From the NCBI GenBank assembly GCA_009785715.1, contig WQVT01000205.1, positions 1 to 5,290 of the forward strand: 5,290 bases of DNA. The letters run 5' to 3'. The notes beneath the pieces were generated by a model, which saw only the letters and a list, made by a program, of their open reading frames with translations, ran no database searches and was not told where the DNA came from. A program made the translations under genes and the position numbers. Every line of letters starts with the position of its first letter. Position 1 is the first letter of the stretch. Positions 4,868 to 5,290 of this stretch are shown in pieces. The stretch comes from Acidimicrobiaceae bacterium. GTDB taxonomy: Bacteria > Actinomycetota > Acidimicrobiia > Acidimicrobiales > Palsa-688.

Positions 4868-5290
4868 TTAGGCCCGGCCGGCCAGGATGTCGAGGGTGCG
4901 CTCGTGGAGGAGCCCGTTCGAGCTGATCCCGGACCCTCCATCGGCACGGGGATGCCCCTCCAGGTCCGTGAACCGCCCGCCCGCCTCCTCGACGATGACC
5001 GCGAGCGGGGCCAGGTCCCACAGGGATGCCACCGGGTCGAGCCCGATGTCGCACGCGCCCTCCGCCACCAGCATGTGCGACCAGAAGTCGCCGAACGACC
5101 GGTCCCGCCAGCAGCGGAGCGCGAGGTCGACGACCCGGGTCGTGAGGCCCCGCTCGTCCCAGCCGTCCAGGCTGGCGCCCGACAGCTGTGCGTCCTCCAG
5201 GTTGGAGACCCGGGAAACGGCGATCGGCGACCCTCCACGCTTCGCCGCCGGCGGCCCGGGAGGCCGGCTTTCGGCGGCAGGCGCCACGCC
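4868..5290 (-). CDS. hisN: Histidinol-phosphatase (HisN-type, inositol monophosphatase family), C-terminal part
   Basis: C-terminal ~140 residues; the frame is open to the window edge, so the N-terminus with the first metal-binding motif lies outside. The visible part has VSRVSNLEDAQLSG, FGDFWSHMLVAEGACDIGLD, and the family's second motif SLWDLAPLAVIVEEAGGRFTDLEG, whose Asp (codon 5015-5017) is a conserved metal ligand, then SSNGLLHERTLDIL before TAA at 4868-4870. The FGDFWS/LLAEGA-type block and the NGLLHE ending match the HisN histidinol-phosphatases of actinobacteria better than SuhB-type inositol phosphatases. That enzyme removes phosphate from L-histidinol phosphate in histidine synthesis. 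An Ala/Pro/Gly-rich stretch (GVAPAAESRPPGPPAAKRGG) at the edge is low-complexity and probably a surface loop. The GTG at 5287 falls within that stretch and is not the true start. No other histidine gene is visible, so HisN rather than a general inositol or sugar phosphatase is likely, not certain. Confidence 0.82.
   Translation of the reverse strand, partial: GVAPAAESRPPGPPAAKRGGSPIAVSRVSNLEDAQLSGASLDGWDERGLTTRVVDLALRCWRDRSFGDFWSHMLVAEGACDIGLDPVASLWDLAPLAVIVEEAGGRFTDLEGHPRADGGSGISSNGLLHERTLDILAGRA

Overview
This is a G+C-rich bacterial window with dense short-gap gene packing. It points to an actinobacterium (Actinomycetota): third codon positions are almost all G or C, GTG starts are used, two starts look leaderless, and the CPBP protease carries a C-terminal DUF2510 domain, a small domain typical of that phylum. 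Two genes run off the window edges. No rRNA, tRNA, CRISPR array, insertion sequence or phage gene is visible, and no stretch over 300 bases lacks a gene.

Layout: bases 1-834 (+) are the 3' end of lon, an ATP-dependent protease, closed by a strong G+C-rich hairpin. Bases 883-1860 (+) encode a membrane CPBP/CAAX-type protease fused to DUF2510, starting at a GTG with no Shine-Dalgarno. All later genes are on the minus strand, converging on the CPBP gene across a 20-base gap. In their reading direction from the right edge they are: the C-terminal part of a HisN-type phosphatase of the inositol monophosphatase family (5290-4868); a 114-base regulatory gap with a perfect 16-bp palindrome; an Lrp/AsnC regulator (4753-4286); an MBL-fold metallo-hydrolase 6 bases later (4279-3317); a 40-base gap with a promoter-like element and an inverted repeat; an ECF sigma factor (3276-2629); and, overlapping it by 8 bases, a zinc-finger membrane anti-sigma factor (2636-1881).

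How they fit together: sigma and anti-sigma form a classic translationally coupled pair, in which a membrane sensor holds the sigma factor. The Lrp/AsnC regulator and the hydrolase are probably one transcription unit, with the palindrome as the likely autoregulatory operator. The leaders of the lrp-like gene and of the sigma gene share a CGTTACC word, a weak hint of common control. The protein families are all familiar. The less ordinary points are regulatory (a promoter-like hexamer overlapping the lon hairpin, the palindrome and the operator-like repeat) and the altered motif 1 of the CPBP protease. I do not see a clearly new multi-gene system here.
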